64,000 nt of DNA, from positions 682,001 to 746,000 of the forward strand of contig CAJXKD010000001.1 of assembly GCA_913055735.1 (NCBI GenBank). Reading direction: 5' to 3'. The DNA comes from an uncultured Rhodospirillales bacterium (GTDB lineage: Bacteria; Pseudomonadota; Alphaproteobacteria; Rhodospirillales; UBA2165). The translations under genes and the position numbers were made by a program. Shown here piece after piece: positions 46,204-55,738 of the stretch; positions within the stretch are counted from its first letter, which is position 1, and each line of letters begins with the position of its first letter. The notes below the pieces were generated by a model, which was not told where the DNA came from, made no database searches, and saw only the letters and a program-made list of their open reading frames with translations.

Positions 46204-46796
46204 CCCTTCAGCGCCATCTCGTCATTTTCGCTAAAACGCCGCGCCTCGGAACCGTGAAGAACAGACTGGCCGCTGGGATCGGCCCGGTTGCCGCGACAGG
46301 CTTCTACCGCCAGTGCCTCGGAACCATCGTCCGCAGACTCTCGTGTGACACGCGTTGGCACACCACCCTCGCCGTCACACCGGAGAGAGATGCCCTGACC
46401 GGCCAGTGGTGGCCTCATAACGTGCCGCGTCTAGCGCAGGGGCCGGGAAACCTCGGTGATCGTATGGACCGAGTTGCCCGGACCATGCCACCGGGTCCCG
46501 TGGTGATTATCGGCACCGATATCCCCGACATCGCGCCACGCCATATCCACGCCGCGTTCACCGCCCTCGGCGATCATGAGGCGGTATTCGGACCGTCGGA
46601 AGATGGCGGCTATTGGCTGGTGGGATTGCGGCGGCGGCCCGTCATGCCCGATCTGTTCACGGGCATTCGCTGGTCGACGCGACATGCGCTCGCGGACACG
46701 CGGGCAAATCTCCCTCCGGGGACATCGGCGGCGATGCTGGAAAGCTTGATCGATGTCGACGAGCGGGAGGAATACCTCGCGTGGCGGAAACGCTAG
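46200..46796 (+). CDS. Glycosyltransferase-like protein, TIGR04282 (DUF2064)
   Basis: 198 residues, GTG start overlapping the previous stop. VIFAKTPRLGTVKNRLA at about 8-24 is the nucleotidyl/DUF2064 loop; GDRMDRVARTMPPGPVVIIGTDIPDIAP and FGPSEDGGYWLVGLRR complete the family. Always paired with TIGR04283, as here. GT-A fold likely. It ends 4 bp before the convergent moaB. Confidence 0.87.
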   Translation: MTLQRHLVIFAKTPRLGTVKNRLAAGIGPVAATGFYRQCLGTIVRRLSCDTRWHTTLAVTPERDALTGQWWPHNVPRLAQGPGNLGDRMDRVARTMPPGPVVIIGTDIPDIAPRHIHAAFTALGDHEAVFGPSEDGGYWLVGLRRRPVMPDLFTGIRWSTRHALADTRANLPPGTSAAMLESLIDVDEREEYLAWRKR

Positions 46797-46799
46797 GTC

Positions 46800-47330
46800 T
46801 TATTTTTCCATCAAGCGCGGCATCAGTTCGACAAAATTGCACGGCTTGAACCGATAGTCGAGTTGATGCACGAGAATATCGTCCCACGCGTCGCGGCAGG
46901 CGCTGGGTGACCCCGGCAGGGCGAACAGGTAAGTGCCGCCCGCCACCCCGGCCGTCGCCCGCGACTGGATGGTCGAGGTGCCGATCTTCTCGAAGCTCAA
47001 CATGCGGAACAATTCGCCGAAGCCGGGAATCTCTTTTTCATAGACGGCATGGAAGGCTTCGGGCGTCACGTCACGTCCGGTCACGCCGGTGCCGCCGGTT
47101 GCCAGAACCACGTCGACATCCGGATCGTTGATCCATTGTTTGAGCTTGGCGGTAATCGCGTTCAGATCGTCACGCACAATGTCGCGGTCGGCCAGTACGT
47201 GACCGGCACCAGCGATCCTGTCGGCCAACGTGTCACCCGACTTGTCGTCTTCTTTCGTCCGTGTATCCGAAACCGTCAGAACCGCGATATTGACGGGAAG
47301 GAACTCCCGCTCATTTTTTTTGGTGGTCAT
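46800..47330 (-). CDS. moaB: Molybdenum cofactor biosynthesis protein B
   Basis: 176 residues. The MoaB/MogA fold with [40 protein letters not shown] (about 78-97) and [16 protein letters not shown]. It adenylylates molybdopterin before molybdenum insertion. Its first 20 bp overlap the 3' end of the lytic transglycosylase gene. The N-terminus has two lysines (TTKKNEREF) and no signal peptide. Confidence 0.92.
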   Translation of the reverse strand: MTTKKNEREFLPVNIAVLTVSDTRTKEDDKSGDTLADRIAGAGHVLADRDIVRDDLNAITAKLKQWINDPDVDVVLATGGTGVTGRDVTPEAFHAVYEKEIPGFGELFRMLSFEKIGTSTIQSRATAGVAGGTYLFALPGSPSACRDAWDDILVHQLDYRFKPCNFVELMPRLMEK

Positions 47331-49194
47331 CCTGTGCTACCTCGACACCGTCCCTGTTCATGCGAACGTAGGCTGGCCAAGCGCCGGATGCAACGGCCGT
47401 GAGGCTGGGGGTCGGCTCGCCGAGGCGGGAGCGGTAGATCCAGAAGTTCGACACCACGCGTTCCACGAAGATCCGCGTCTCGCGCAGCGGAATGCTTTCA
47501 ATGAACAGCAGGGGATCGTCGTCGTGCTTTATCCCCTTGCGCCATTTGCTGAGATTGCCGGGCCCTGCGTTCCATGCCGTGACCATCAGGAACAGGTCGC
47601 CGGCGATATAGGATTCGTTGAGCAGGATATCGATATAGCGCTGCCCCAACGTTACGTTGATTTCGGGATCGAACAACGCCCGCCGCTTGCGGCCGCGATA
47701 GCCACGATCCTGCGCGATGAAGCTCGCCGTCCGCGGCATGATCTGCATGAGACCGCGCGCGCCGGCATGGCTCTTGGCGCGCGGATTGAAGCCCGATTCC
47801 TGACGGATCAACGCAAGAATCAACGCACGGTCGGCAACCCTCCCGTCATTTGCGGTCAAACGAGACAACGGATAGGCAGCGCTGTCATAGAAGCTTGTGC
47901 CGTTCTGCATCAACACATTGCCGAGACGCATCGCCAATGACGGCATGTCGGCGCGATCGGCCAGCGCCAGCATGGCATGAGCGAGATCCGGCGACACCTG
48001 GCCGAACAAATAGCGGAACTCCCGTTCCGCGCGGAAATCCTCACCGGCCTGCAACAGCGCGACGGCCCGTTCGCCGCCGGGCGCGCCCGCCAACTCGTTG
48101 AGCGCTTCCTGCGCCAAGGGTGGCGGCGCCCAATCGAACTCGACGGGCAGCCCCAATTGTTCCCGCGCCAGCAGACCGTAGAACGTCCGCGGGTGATCGG
48201 CAGCTTGCTTCAACCATTCGTTGACGCGCTCGGGACGATGGGACCGCAACTCCGCGCGCGCCGCCCAGAAGGCGCCGGCAGAGTGAAGCCAAGGCGATGT
48301 ATATCGCGAAACGGCCACTTCGGCGAAATGCTTGGCGGCCAAGTCGTAGCGCTTAAGGCGCCAAGCCGCGAGACCCGCGGTCCAATGCGCCTCCGGCAAA
48401 TACTTACCGGATCGCGCAGCCGCCTCGCCTGCCCATTGCAAGGCCCACTCGTCCCGCCCGGCAGCATAATACCCCGCGCCGAGTTTGGCCTTGGCGCGGT
48501 CGTAGCGCACCTTGTCGAATACGCGTTTTACTTCGTCACTTTGGATGAGTTTCTTCGCTGCTAGCGTCCATCCCTTACGTAGATACCAAGCGAGCTTGCG
48601 CTCATGGGACCGAACCTGGCGGCGTTGTTTGCGGCTCAAACGTTTGACCGGCGGGCGATCGTTCAGGGCGGCCGCACCGTCGTGGCCGGACCCGTAAAGG
48701 GGGCGGCCGGTGGGCACACGCGGCATCTTCCAGTTGCTCGGCCGGCGCCGCAACGCCAAGTCATAAAGACGCTTGGCATCCGGGTGGTCGGCATACTTGT
48801 CGAGCCAAGCCTTCAGTTCCTTGTAGCTGGTGCGGTATTTGGTCGGGTGCAGATAGCGCTGCGCCAGCACATGGCCCATAAGAATGGGGTTTTCGAGTTC
48901 GGCGATGAGCTTGTCAGCCGCTTTCCAATCGCCGTCTTCCTGAATCTCGAAGATATCGCGGTACCGTTCGACATCCTCCTCGGACAGAACCGTCGGCAGT
49001 TGGTCGGCACTCCACTCACCCGTATCTGCGACGGGACCGACAGGCGCGGTGTTCGGCGCGGTGGTCGACGCCTTTCCGCCCGTCTCCAGGGCGTGAACAG
49101 GTATCGCCGCAACCGCCCAAAGGGCCGCGGCACCAAGCATCAGGCCGAACGGATTTTTCGCAATCCGCGATGTCAGGAAAACAGGCGTCACCAT
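47311..49194 (-). CDS. Soluble lytic murein transglycosylase (Slt70-like)
   Basis: 627 residues. A signal sequence covers about 1-36 ([20 protein letters not shown]). The next ~420 residues form the helical ring of Slt70. The SLT catalytic domain begins near residue 455: [28 protein letters not shown] with the catalytic glutamate in QESG, followed by [12 protein letters not shown] and [15 protein letters not shown]. It cleaves glycan strands of peptidoglycan in the periplasm. It ends inside the start of moaB. The udg gene is upstream in the same direction across a 118-bp gap. Confidence 0.93.
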   Translation of the reverse strand: MVTPVFLTSRIAKNPFGLMLGAAALWAVAAIPVHALETGGKASTTAPNTAPVGPVADTGEWSADQLPTVLSEEDVERYRDIFEIQEDGDWKAADKLIAELENPILMGHVLAQRYLHPTKYRTSYKELKAWLDKYADHPDAKRLYDLALRRRPSNWKMPRVPTGRPLYGSGHDGAAALNDRPPVKRLSRKQRRQVRSHERKLAWYLRKGWTLAAKKLIQSDEVKRVFDKVRYDRAKAKLGAGYYAAGRDEWALQWAGEAAARSGKYLPEAHWTAGLAAWRLKRYDLAAKHFAEVAVSRYTSPWLHSAGAFWAARAELRSHRPERVNEWLKQAADHPRTFYGLLAREQLGLPVEFDWAPPPLAQEALNELAGAPGGERAVALLQAGEDFRAEREFRYLFGQVSPDLAHAMLALADRADMPSLAMRLGNVLMQNGTSFYDSAAYPLSRLTANDGRVADRALILALIRQESGFNPRAKSHAGARGLMQIMPRTASFIAQDRGYRGRKRRALFDPEINVTLGQRYIDILLNESYIAGDLFLMVTAWNAGPGNLSKWRKGIKHDDDPLLFIESIPLRETRIFVERVVSNFWIYRSRLGEPTPSLTAVASGAWPAYVRMNRDGVEVAQDDHQKK

Positions 49195-49312
49195 CCCCTC
49201 AAGTTGGTGATTTAAATGAGTTTTTTTAGGTCCTCCCGCCTAATTAAGGGAGCTTAGGGCAAACCGCCAAAGCAGGCAAGCGGACCAATGTATCAAGGTT
49301 TATTATTTATTT

Positions 49313-50188
49313 TCAATGGGATAACTCGGACAGCTTATCCTTGAGGCTGAGCAGGTCGCGCCACGCCTCCCGCTTATGGGCGGGTGAGCGCAGCAGGTAA
49401 GCCGGGTGGTAAATGGCCATGGCATGGGCCGGACGCTGCATGTGGGGCGTGGCATAGGAGAACCATTTGCCGCGCATCCGGGTGATCCCTTCGGCCCGCC
49501 CGAGAAGCGTCTTCGCCGCCGGGCCGCCAAGGGGCACGATGATCTCGGGGTCGACCAATTCGATATGCCGTTCGACGAACGGCAAGCACGCAGCGATTTC
49601 ATCCGTCGTCGGATTGCGGTTGCCCGGCGGGCGCCAGAAAACGATGTTCGTGATGTAAAAACTGGTGCGGTCGAGACCGATGCTCGCCAGCATCCGGTCC
49701 AGCAGTTGTCCCGACGGGCCGACGAACGGCAGCCCTTGCCGGTCCTCTTCGGCACCGGGGGCCTCGCCGACGAACATGATCCGCGCTTCGGGGTTGCCGT
49801 CGGCGAATACCGTGTTCGTCGCCGTTCGCTTGAGCCCGCACCCGTCGAAATCCATCAGGGCCTGCTTCAACTCGGCCAACGTCGTCGCCGCGGAAGCCAT
49901 CGAGACGGCGGTATGCACGGCGGTCTCCGCCCGGCCACCGCTGACCTGTGGCACCGTCGACCGCGATGCCGGTTCCTGCGGTGATTGGTGAACGTCCTGC
50001 ACCACTGACCGCCGGCCGCGCGGCGGCATGGCGTCGGGCTGCGATGCCACCGTGGCCCGTTGCTCTTTGGCTTGTTGCACGGCGGCTTCGTGTACCGCGA
50101 ACCGGTCGACGGGTTCGTCACCGATGGCTTCGTCGGCGCCCGCCTCGATGTGCCACGCCAGAACTTCCTTGGGAGATAGCTCGACCAT
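49313..50188 (-). CDS. Uracil-DNA glycosylase, family 4-like, lacking two iron-sulfur ligands
   Basis: 291 residues from the ATG at 50188. The first ~105 residues are a polar Ala/Gln-rich extension, common in alphaproteobacterial members. The core follows: [17 protein letters not shown] (motif A), [19 protein letters not shown], and the motif B block [12 protein letters not shown]. It excises uracil from DNA. In typical family 4 enzymes four cysteines hold a 4Fe-4S cluster; here CxxC is reduced to one cysteine (DGCGLKR) and the third cysteine is tryptophan (FWRPPGNR), so the cluster is probably lost. A longer frame to 50284 exists but looks non-coding. Confidence 0.88.
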   Translation of the reverse strand: MVELSPKEVLAWHIEAGADEAIGDEPVDRFAVHEAAVQQAKEQRATVASQPDAMPPRGRRSVVQDVHQSPQEPASRSTVPQVSGGRAETAVHTAVSMASAATTLAELKQALMDFDGCGLKRTATNTVFADGNPEARIMFVGEAPGAEEDRQGLPFVGPSGQLLDRMLASIGLDRTSFYITNIVFWRPPGNRNPTTDEIAACLPFVERHIELVDPEIIVPLGGPAAKTLLGRAEGITRMRGKWFSYATPHMQRPAHAMAIYHPAYLLRSPAHKREAWRDLLSLKDKLSELSH

Positions 50189-50301
50189 GCCGACAGCGTA
50201 CCAGAGCGCGGACACGGGCGCAGCAACTCTCGGCAGGGCCGATTCACCGTGATATAGTCGCAGTAATCCGCATCGAACAATCATCCAACAAGCGAAGCGT
50301 T

Positions 50302-51927
50302 ATGGAACGAGAATTCATGGAATTCGACGTGGTTATCGTTGGAGCCGGACCATCCGGCCTCTCCGCGTCGATCCGTCTCAAGCAACTGGCGGCCGAGGCC
50401 GGTTCGGAAATCTCCGTCTGCGTGGTGGAAAAAGGCTCCGAAGTGGGCGCCCATATTCTATCGGGCGCCATCCTGGAGCCGCGCACACTGAACGAACTGA
50501 TGCCCGATTGGCAGGAGAAGGGCGCGCCCTTAAATACGCCCGCGGGCGAGGACCGGTTCCTCTACCTAACCGAGACAGGCGCCATGCGCCTGCCGACCCC
50601 GCCGCAGATGCACAACAAAGGCAACTACATCATCAGTCTCGGCAATTTCTGCCGCTGGCTTGCCGGCGAAGCCGAAGCCCTGGGCGTCGAGATCTATCCC
50701 GGCTTCGCGGCGGCCGAGGTTCTGTTTGATGAAACGGGCCGGGTCAGCGGCGTCGCCACCGGCGACATGGGAATCGGCAAGGACGGCACCCCCACCGACA
50801 TGCATCAGCCGGGCGTCGAGTTGCGCGCGCGTTATACACTGTTCGGCGAGGGGTGCAGGGGACATCTTTCCAAGCAGTTGATCGCGAAGTTCGGGCTGGA
50901 TAGAGACAGTCAGCCGCAGACCTATGGCATTGGCATCAAGGAACTGTGGGAGGTGCCCCCCGACAAACACCAGCAGGGGCTCATCATCCATACGGTCGGC
51001 TGGCCGCTCGACAGCAAGACCTATGGCGGTTCTTTCATCTACCATTTGGAAAACAACCAGGTGGCGGTTGGCTTCGTCATCGGTCTCGATTACGGCAATC
51101 CGCATCTGAGTCCCTTCGACGAGATGCAGCGGTTCAAGACGCACCCCAAGATCCGACCGACCTTCGAAGGCGGGAAACGCGTTTCCTACGGCGCACGGGC
51201 GCTGATCGAAGGCGGCTTCCAATCCCTGCCCAAACTGACCTTCCCAGGCGGCGCCCTCATCGGCGACGCCGCCGGGTTCATGATCGTGCCCAAAATCAAA
51301 GGCACTCACACGGCGATGAAATCGGGCATGACGGCCGCGGAAGCGGCCTTCGCGGCCCTGAGTGGCGGCGGTACGTCGGAACTCGACGCCTACCCCGAGA
51401 ACCTCAAGAAAACCTGGCTGTGGAGCGAGTTGCGCAAAATGCGCAACATCCGGCCTTCGTTCCGTTGGGGCCTGTATGCGGGGATCGCCTATTCGGCCCT
51501 CGACACCTATTTGTTCCGGGGCAACGCGCCGTGGACCTTCGCGAACCATGCCGATCATTCCGCACTTAAGAAGGCCGCCGCGTGCCCGAAGATCGACTAT
51601 CCCAAGCCGGACGGGGTCCTCACTTTCGACAAGTTGTCGTCGGTCTTCATCTCCAACACCAATCACGAGGAGAACCAGCCGGCGCATTTGCGCCTTAAGG
51701 ACGAAAGCGTGCCGGTGGACGTCAATCTCGCGCTGTACGACGGGCCCGAGGCGCGCTTCTGCCCGGCGGGCGTCTATGAATTCATCGAGGAAGACGCCAA
51801 ACCCAGACTGCAGATCAATGCGCAGAACTGCGTCCACTGCAAAACCTGCGACATCAAGGATCCGACGCAGAACATCACGTGGGTTACGCCTGAAGGCGGT
51901 GGCGGGCCGAACTATCCGAATATGTGA
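50302..51927 (+). CDS. Electron transfer flavoprotein-ubiquinone oxidoreductase
   Basis: 541 residues from the ATG at 50302; the frame is open upstream over the udg gene, which is not used. FAD-binding motif [17 protein letters not shown] at about 9-25; [45 protein letters not shown]; the C-terminal 4Fe-4S motif has CPAGVYEF and [17 protein letters not shown]. It passes electrons from ETF to ubiquinone at the membrane and is the partner of EtfAB at 37-39 kb. Length and motifs match human ETFDH and bacterial homologues. Confidence 0.95.
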   Translation: MEREFMEFDVVIVGAGPSGLSASIRLKQLAAEAGSEISVCVVEKGSEVGAHILSGAILEPRTLNELMPDWQEKGAPLNTPAGEDRFLYLTETGAMRLPTPPQMHNKGNYIISLGNFCRWLAGEAEALGVEIYPGFAAAEVLFDETGRVSGVATGDMGIGKDGTPTDMHQPGVELRARYTLFGEGCRGHLSKQLIAKFGLDRDSQPQTYGIGIKELWEVPPDKHQQGLIIHTVGWPLDSKTYGGSFIYHLENNQVAVGFVIGLDYGNPHLSPFDEMQRFKTHPKIRPTFEGGKRVSYGARALIEGGFQSLPKLTFPGGALIGDAAGFMIVPKIKGTHTAMKSGMTAAEAAFAALSGGGTSELDAYPENLKKTWLWSELRKMRNIRPSFRWGLYAGIAYSALDTYLFRGNAPWTFANHADHSALKKAAACPKIDYPKPDGVLTFDKLSSVFISNTNHEENQPAHLRLKDESVPVDVNLALYDGPEARFCPAGVYEFIEEDAKPRLQINAQNCVHCKTCDIKDPTQNITWVTPEGGGGPNYPNM

Positions 51928-52062
51928 GTCAGCCGCGCCGTTTGTATGACACCCCCGTGATCGGCCTCCTTTGTCCTTGGTCGGCAAGCGTCCTGGCGGC
52001 TACACTTGTGAGCCTTTCCAACCATGGCTATATGCTTTGAATAGATGGCAAGCTTTGTTCAC

Positions 52063-53754
52063 ATGAAAAAACGCACCGTTCTGGCGGCCGGTCTTATGGC
52101 TGCGGCAATTTCCGGCGCCGCGCCTTTGCCGGCGGTGGCGGCCGCGGAACCCGGTGCCACGATCACCGGCAACTATCTTGCGGCGCGTCACGCCCAATAC
52201 GCCCGCGATACCAAAGCCGCCGCCGAATATTATCTGGAAGCGCTCAAGAACGATCCGGACAATGCCGATCTGCTGCAGCGCACCTTCTTGATCCTCGCCG
52301 CCGACGGCCACCTGGACGAAGCCTTGACCCTCGCCCGCCGCCTGCTGGAACAGATCAACGACGACAGCCTCTCCATCCTTGCGTTGATGTCGGCCGACGT
52401 GGTGAACGGGCGCTTGAAAGAAGCCAACGCGCTGCTCGACAGGCTCCCCGACAGCGGCATCAGCACGTTCATCACACCGCTTCTGCGCGCCTGGCTGCTG
52501 GCCGGCGAAAAGAAATACGACGAAGCCGTCACCTTGCTGAAGGAACGGTCGTCCAATGAGGGCCTCGCTATTCTCTATGGCGCGCATACGGCTCTGATCG
52601 ACGACATTGCGGGCAACACCGAGGCCGCGGAGACCGCCTATCAAACGGCCACCGATAAACGTCAGGCGCCGAACTTGCGGTTAACGCTGCTGTTCGGCAA
52701 CTTCCATGAACGGAACGGCGCGTGGGATAAGGCACGGGCCGTCTATGACGCCTATTCGGAATCCCACCCCGGCACGACTGTATTGGAAACCGCCTACAAG
52801 CGGCTCGACAGCCGGACCAAGCCGCCGCGCGATGTGAGAAATGCCCGTGATGGCCTCGCCGAAGCCCTGTTCAGTATCGCGGGGTCCATCCGGCAGCAGG
52901 ATTCCTTCGAGACCATTTTGCTCGCTCGTCTCGCCCTCTATTTGCGCGAAGACTTCGGCCTCGCAAAACTGTTGGTCGCCGAGCTATTGGAAGGCGACGG
53001 CCGGCTGGAAGATGCCAACGCAATCTATCGCGATATCGAGCGCGATGCCCCGTTCAGTTGGATGACGCGGCTGCGGATTGCCACGAACCTCGACCAAATG
53101 GGGAAAACGGATCAGGCGGCACTCGAATTGCGCACCATGGCACGCGAGCGCACCGACCGCTACGACATGCTCGTCAGCCTGGGCGATATCATGCGCCGCC
53201 ATGAGCGCTACCGTGAAGCGGCCGACGCGTATGCCGACGCAAAAGCGCGTATCTCCTCGATCGAGCGGCAGCATTGGGCGATGCTCTACGCCACCGGCAT
53301 CGCCTATGAGCGGCTGAAGGAATGGGACAAAGCGGAACCGGCGTTCCTCAAGGCGCTGGAATTGGAACCGGGGCAACCCTTCGTGCTCAATTATCTCGGC
53401 TATTCCTGGGTCGAGCAGGGCAAAAATCTGAAAAAGGCCCGCCAGATGATCGAGGAAGCCGTCGAAAAGCGGCCCACCGACGGCTACATCGTCGACAGCC
53501 TCGGCTGGGTGCTCTACCGGCTCGGCGATCTCCCGGGGGCCGTGACGCAATTGGAACGCGCGGTCGAATTACGCCCGGAAGACCCCACCATCAACGACCA
53601 TCTCGGCGACGTCTATTGGTACGTCGGCCGCCGCAACGAAGCGCGCTTCCAGTGGAACCACGCCTTGATTTTGGATCCCGACGAGGAACTCGAGGAAAAG
53701 ATCCGGGAGAAAATCGAGAACGGCCTGCCGGATACCAAACCTAAAGACGAATAG
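52063..53754 (+). CDS. Exported tetratricopeptide repeat protein
   Basis: 563 residues from the ATG at 52063 (MKKRTVLAAG); another ATG six codons earlier gives a longer, equally possible start. Signal peptide to about residue 25 (LPAVAAAEP). The mature protein is made of TPR units: NYLAARHAQYARDTKAAAEY near 40, several weak repeats in the middle, and clear repeats near the C-terminus (WDKAEPAFLKALELEPGQPF, then IVDSLGWVLYRLGDLPGAVT). Likely a periplasmic or outer-membrane protein-protein scaffold. It is followed by ispE after 8 bp, a common pairing in alphaproteobacteria. Confidence 0.88.
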   Translation: MKKRTVLAAGLMAAAISGAAPLPAVAAAEPGATITGNYLAARHAQYARDTKAAAEYYLEALKNDPDNADLLQRTFLILAADGHLDEALTLARRLLEQINDDSLSILALMSADVVNGRLKEANALLDRLPDSGISTFITPLLRAWLLAGEKKYDEAVTLLKERSSNEGLAILYGAHTALIDDIAGNTEAAETAYQTATDKRQAPNLRLTLLFGNFHERNGAWDKARAVYDAYSESHPGTTVLETAYKRLDSRTKPPRDVRNARDGLAEALFSIAGSIRQQDSFETILLARLALYLREDFGLAKLLVAELLEGDGRLEDANAIYRDIERDAPFSWMTRLRIATNLDQMGKTDQAALELRTMARERTDRYDMLVSLGDIMRRHERYREAADAYADAKARISSIERQHWAMLYATGIAYERLKEWDKAEPAFLKALELEPGQPFVLNYLGYSWVEQGKNLKKARQMIEEAVEKRPTDGYIVDSLGWVLYRLGDLPGAVTQLERAVELRPEDPTINDHLGDVYWYVGRRNEARFQWNHALILDPDEELEEKIREKIENGLPDTKPKDE

Positions 53755-53762
53755 CTCCCTCC

Positions 53763-54662
53763 ATGCGTGGCCCTCTGTCCATTGCCGCCCCCGCCAAGAT
53801 CAATCTTTATCTGCACATCGTCGGTAAGCGGGACGACGGATTTCATTTGCTCGATTCGCTGATCGCCTTCGCGGGCGTCGGCGACGTGGTGACCGTCGAT
53901 CCGGTCGACGAAGACCTGACATTCACTATCGATGGCCCCTATGCCGCAGGTTTGGCCGCCGACGGAACCAATCTCGTTCCCCAGGCCGCGAAGTTGCTTT
54001 CCGAGGCAACCAAGGCCGAACGCAAAGGACGGATCTCGCTCACCAAGAACCTGCCCGTCGCCGCCGGACTTGGGGGCGGTTCCATGGACGCGGCGGCAGC
54101 GCTCTATGGGCTTTGCCGTCTTTGGAACGTCGCCCCACCCCGCGCCGAGTTGTTGGAAATAGCCGAACACCTCGGCGCCGATGTTCCGGTCTGCGTTCAG
54201 GGCCGGGCGGCCTTCGTCGGCGGCATCGGCGAACGGATCGATCCGGCACCTGCGCTACCGGCGGCGTGGCTGGTGCTCGCCAATCCCAATCTGCCGGTGC
54301 CGACACCCGCCGTGTTTGCCGCCCGCCAAGGCGAATTTTCCGAGCCCGCCCGCTTCGACCAATCTCCCCGCGACGCCGCCGAGTTGGCCCAATTGCTGGC
54401 AATCCGAAGTAACGACCTCACGGAAGCCGCCATCTCCGTCGAGCCCACCGTCTCGCAGGTTTTGGAGGCCTTCACGGGCCTTCCGGGGGTTCTCCTCACC
54501 CGTCTGTCGGGCAGTGGCGCCACCTGTTTCGCCCTGTTCGACAACGAAGAAGCGGCACGAAACAGCGCCGATGAATTGTCCGAGGCCCACCCGAACTGGT
54601 GGGTCAAAGCCGCACCATTACTTGCCTCGACACAGATAAGTCCGAAAGACCTTATTCCCTAG
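53763..54662 (+). CDS. ispE: 4-diphosphocytidyl-2-C-methyl-D-erythritol kinase
   Basis: 299 residues, GHMP kinase. PAKINLYLHIVGKRDDGFH at about 9-27 is the substrate region; LPVAAGLGGGSMDAAAAL (about 97-114) is the ATP loop; LTRLSGSGATCFALFD is motif III. It phosphorylates CDP-methylerythritol in the MEP isoprenoid pathway. The gene starts 8 bp after the TPR gene. Confidence 0.95.
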   Translation: MRGPLSIAAPAKINLYLHIVGKRDDGFHLLDSLIAFAGVGDVVTVDPVDEDLTFTIDGPYAAGLAADGTNLVPQAAKLLSEATKAERKGRISLTKNLPVAAGLGGGSMDAAAALYGLCRLWNVAPPRAELLEIAEHLGADVPVCVQGRAAFVGGIGERIDPAPALPAAWLVLANPNLPVPTPAVFAARQGEFSEPARFDQSPRDAAELAQLLAIRSNDLTEAAISVEPTVSQVLEAFTGLPGVLLTRLSGSGATCFALFDNEEAARNSADELSEAHPNWWVKAAPLLASTQISPKDLIP

Positions 54663-54676
54663 CGCTCTAGCTCTTG

Positions 54677-54694
54677 CGCCCGCGCGCGCGGGCG
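54677..54694. terminator. Perfect GC palindrome after ispE
   Basis: CGCCCGCGCGCGCGGGCG is fully self-complementary over 18 bp, about 15 bp after the ispE stop and 26 bp before the tRNA. It could fold as a stem in the ispE 3' end, but no T-run follows, so termination is uncertain. Confidence 0.35.
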
Positions 54695-54719
54695 ATTATG
54701 CATAGACCCGCGCAGGCAT

Positions 54720-54796
54720 TGGGGCGTGGCCAAGTGGTCTAAGGCACCGGTTTTTGGTATCGGCATTCGGAGGTTCGAATCCTCCCGCCCCAGCCA
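54720..54796 (+). tRNA. tRNA-Gln (anticodon TTG), CCA encoded
   Basis: Acceptor arms TGGGGCG (54720-54726) and CGCCCCA (54786-54792) pair, then G discriminator and CCA 54794-54796. The anticodon stem CCGGT/ATCGG encloses loop TTTTGGT, reading anticodon TTG (codon CAA), with one G-T pair. The T arm is GGAGG-TTCGAAT-CCTCC. All hallmark positions are present. The leader of the tRNA is short after the GC palindrome at 54677-54694. Confidence 0.97.
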
Positions 54797-54808
54797 GCGT
54801 TTTCCAAA

Positions 54809-55738
54809 TCAGACAACCGACGCAGACACCATCGTCCGCACCGCCAGCGCGGCGGCGGCAGTGCGATTTTCGACACCCAGCTTGGCGAAAATCTGTTCGA
54901 GGTGCTTGTTCACTGTCCGCGGGCTGAGATTCAGGATATCGCCGATATCCCGGTTGGACTTGCCCTGCGCGATCCACAAAAGCACCTCGGCCTCGCGGTG
55001 GGTCACCGAGAGGGTTTCCTCCAGGATCACCACATCCGACGGGCCTTTGCCCTCCACGACCCGGAAGAGATGTTCGTCGGCACCGGTCTGCCCGACATAG
55101 ATAAAGACGACACCGCGGAAGTCTCCCTCGATGGGCCAACGCGCGAGATCGCGGCGCGGGTTGGGATGCGTAATCAACGCCGCGATACCGGCGCGCACTT
55201 CCTCGGGAAGCTCGACGGTACCGTCTGGACCGTCGAAGCCCGACCGCTCGCACAGCTGTTCCGCCTGCGGCGTTTGCCACAGGATATCCAACCCCTGTGT
55301 CACGGCGAGCAACGACCGGCCCGCCATGTCGGCGGCGACGCGAACGCTGTGCGCAAGCCGTGCATTCGCGAGATGCACGCCGATACGAGCGATAAGCTCG
55401 TCGGGCACGATGGGCTTGGTGACGTAGTCAACGCCTCCGGCACTCAATCCCTTGACGATATGTTCGGTTTCGGTAAGCCCGGTCATGAAAATGACCGGCG
55501 TGTCGGCAAGATGCTTTTTCTGCTTCAACCGGCGGCAGGTTTCGAAGCCGTCCAATCCCGGCATCACCGCATCCATCAGCACGATGTCGGGGGTTACCCG
55601 GTCGACCAAATCGAGCGCCTTTTGGCCGTCGCGCGCCACCAGCACCATGAGCCCGGCCTCCTCGAGCGCATCGGTCAGCACGCCCAGGGTTTCGGGCGTA
55701 TCGTCGACGACGAGCGCGATATCGCGTTCACTCTGCAT
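54809..55738 (-). CDS. Response regulator with LuxR-type HTH
   Basis: 309 residues from the ATG at 55738, chosen for GGAG upstream; it overlaps the hybrid kinase 3' end by 11 bp. Receiver domain 1-125 with phospho-Asp at 56 (DIVLMDAVMPG) and K in VTKPI. A middle region (about 130-235) separates it from a LuxR/GerE HTH at about 245-300 (SVTHREAEVLLWIAQGKSNRDIGD, LSPRTVNKHLEQIFAKLGV). It is very probably the output of the kinase encoded just upstream. Divergent urt operon suggests a target. Confidence 0.93.
   Translation of the reverse strand: MQSERDIALVVDDTPETLGVLTDALEEAGLMVLVARDGQKALDLVDRVTPDIVLMDAVMPGLDGFETCRRLKQKKHLADTPVIFMTGLTETEHIVKGLSAGGVDYVTKPIVPDELIARIGVHLANARLAHSVRVAADMAGRSLLAVTQGLDILWQTPQAEQLCERSGFDGPDGTVELPEEVRAGIAALITHPNPRRDLARWPIEGDFRGVVFIYVGQTGADEHLFRVVEGKGPSDVVILEETLSVTHREAEVLLWIAQGKSNRDIGDILNLSPRTVNKHLEQIFAKLGVENRTAAAALAVRTMVSASVV

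Noticed and set aside
50566..51987. 473-codon minus frame over the ETF:quinone oxidoreductase gene
   Set aside because: The plus-strand gene has FAD and 4Fe-4S motifs; the minus frame has no motif or ribosome site.
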